Source of the DNA: an uncultured Lactobacillus sp.
GTDB taxonomy: Bacteria > Bacillota > Bacilli > Lactobacillales > Lactobacillaceae
Assembly (NCBI RefSeq): GCF_945290125.1
Contig: NZ_CALYQV010000020.1
Span: 1-32,872 of the forward strand
Direction: 5' to 3'
DNA: 32,872 bases
In this document: piece by piece, positions 32,872-32,872 of the stretch
How the letters are laid out: the number at the start of each line of letters is the position of its first letter
Position numbering within the stretch: position 1 is the first letter of the stretch
The notes under the pieces: model-generated
What the model was told of the DNA's origin: nothing
What the model saw: only the letters and a program-made list of their open reading frames with translations
Database searches by the model: none
Made by a program: the position numbers and the translations under genes

Positions 32872-32872
32872 A

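Overview
The window reads as chromosomal DNA of a low-GC Firmicute, most likely a Lactobacillus in the strict sense. Supporting signs are aminopeptidase C, the competence-type sigma factor SigH between rlmB and the rpmG-secE-nusG block, a class II galT next to galK, strong AAGGAGG ribosome sites and AT-rich spacers. The species cannot be fixed by eye; a host-associated (vertebrate or insect gut) lactobacillus is plausible.

Positions 1-9090 (almost all minus strand) are conserved information-processing genes. Read in transcription order they are dut-radA, gltX, cysS-mrnC-rlmB, sigH, a 72-residue unknown protein, rpmG-secE, nusG and rplK. Promoters and hairpins cut this run into separate units. 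Two signals stand out: a terminator-like hairpin inside the nusG leader, and an L1-type ribosomal leader in front of rplK.

Positions 9200-16000 hold a small GNAT-like protein and pepC (plus strand), then a three-gene ABC transporter and galK-galT (minus). The galK promoter is followed by a catabolite-repression-like site.

Positions 16100-25200 are mixed accessory and housekeeping genes. They include a polynucleotide-kinase-like P-loop protein with an unrecognised C-terminal half; a CDF metal exporter, a 58-residue membrane protein and a phosphoglycerate mutase paralogue; and a TauE exporter with a histidine phosphatase. An SdpR/SdpI-like pair follows, behind a 40-base near-perfect palindrome. 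Next come a HAD protein that has lost its catalytic aspartates, a DJ-1 protein, a penicillin-V-acylase-like amidase and a secreted unknown protein.

Positions 25380-32872 hold a calcium-type P-type ATPase with a long leader, and then a divergent sugar locus. In that locus a DeoR regulator faces an operon for a LacB/RpiB-like isomerase, a galactitol-type PTS (IIC, IIB, IIA) and a 6-phospho-3-hexuloisomerase-like SIS protein. The combination suggests uptake and isomerisation of an unusual sugar or polyol. It is the best candidate here for an undescribed system. Its promoter carries a perfect inverted repeat over the -10 box and a cre-like site, and a strong hairpin follows the last gene. No rRNA, tRNA, CRISPR array or intact mobile element was seen.
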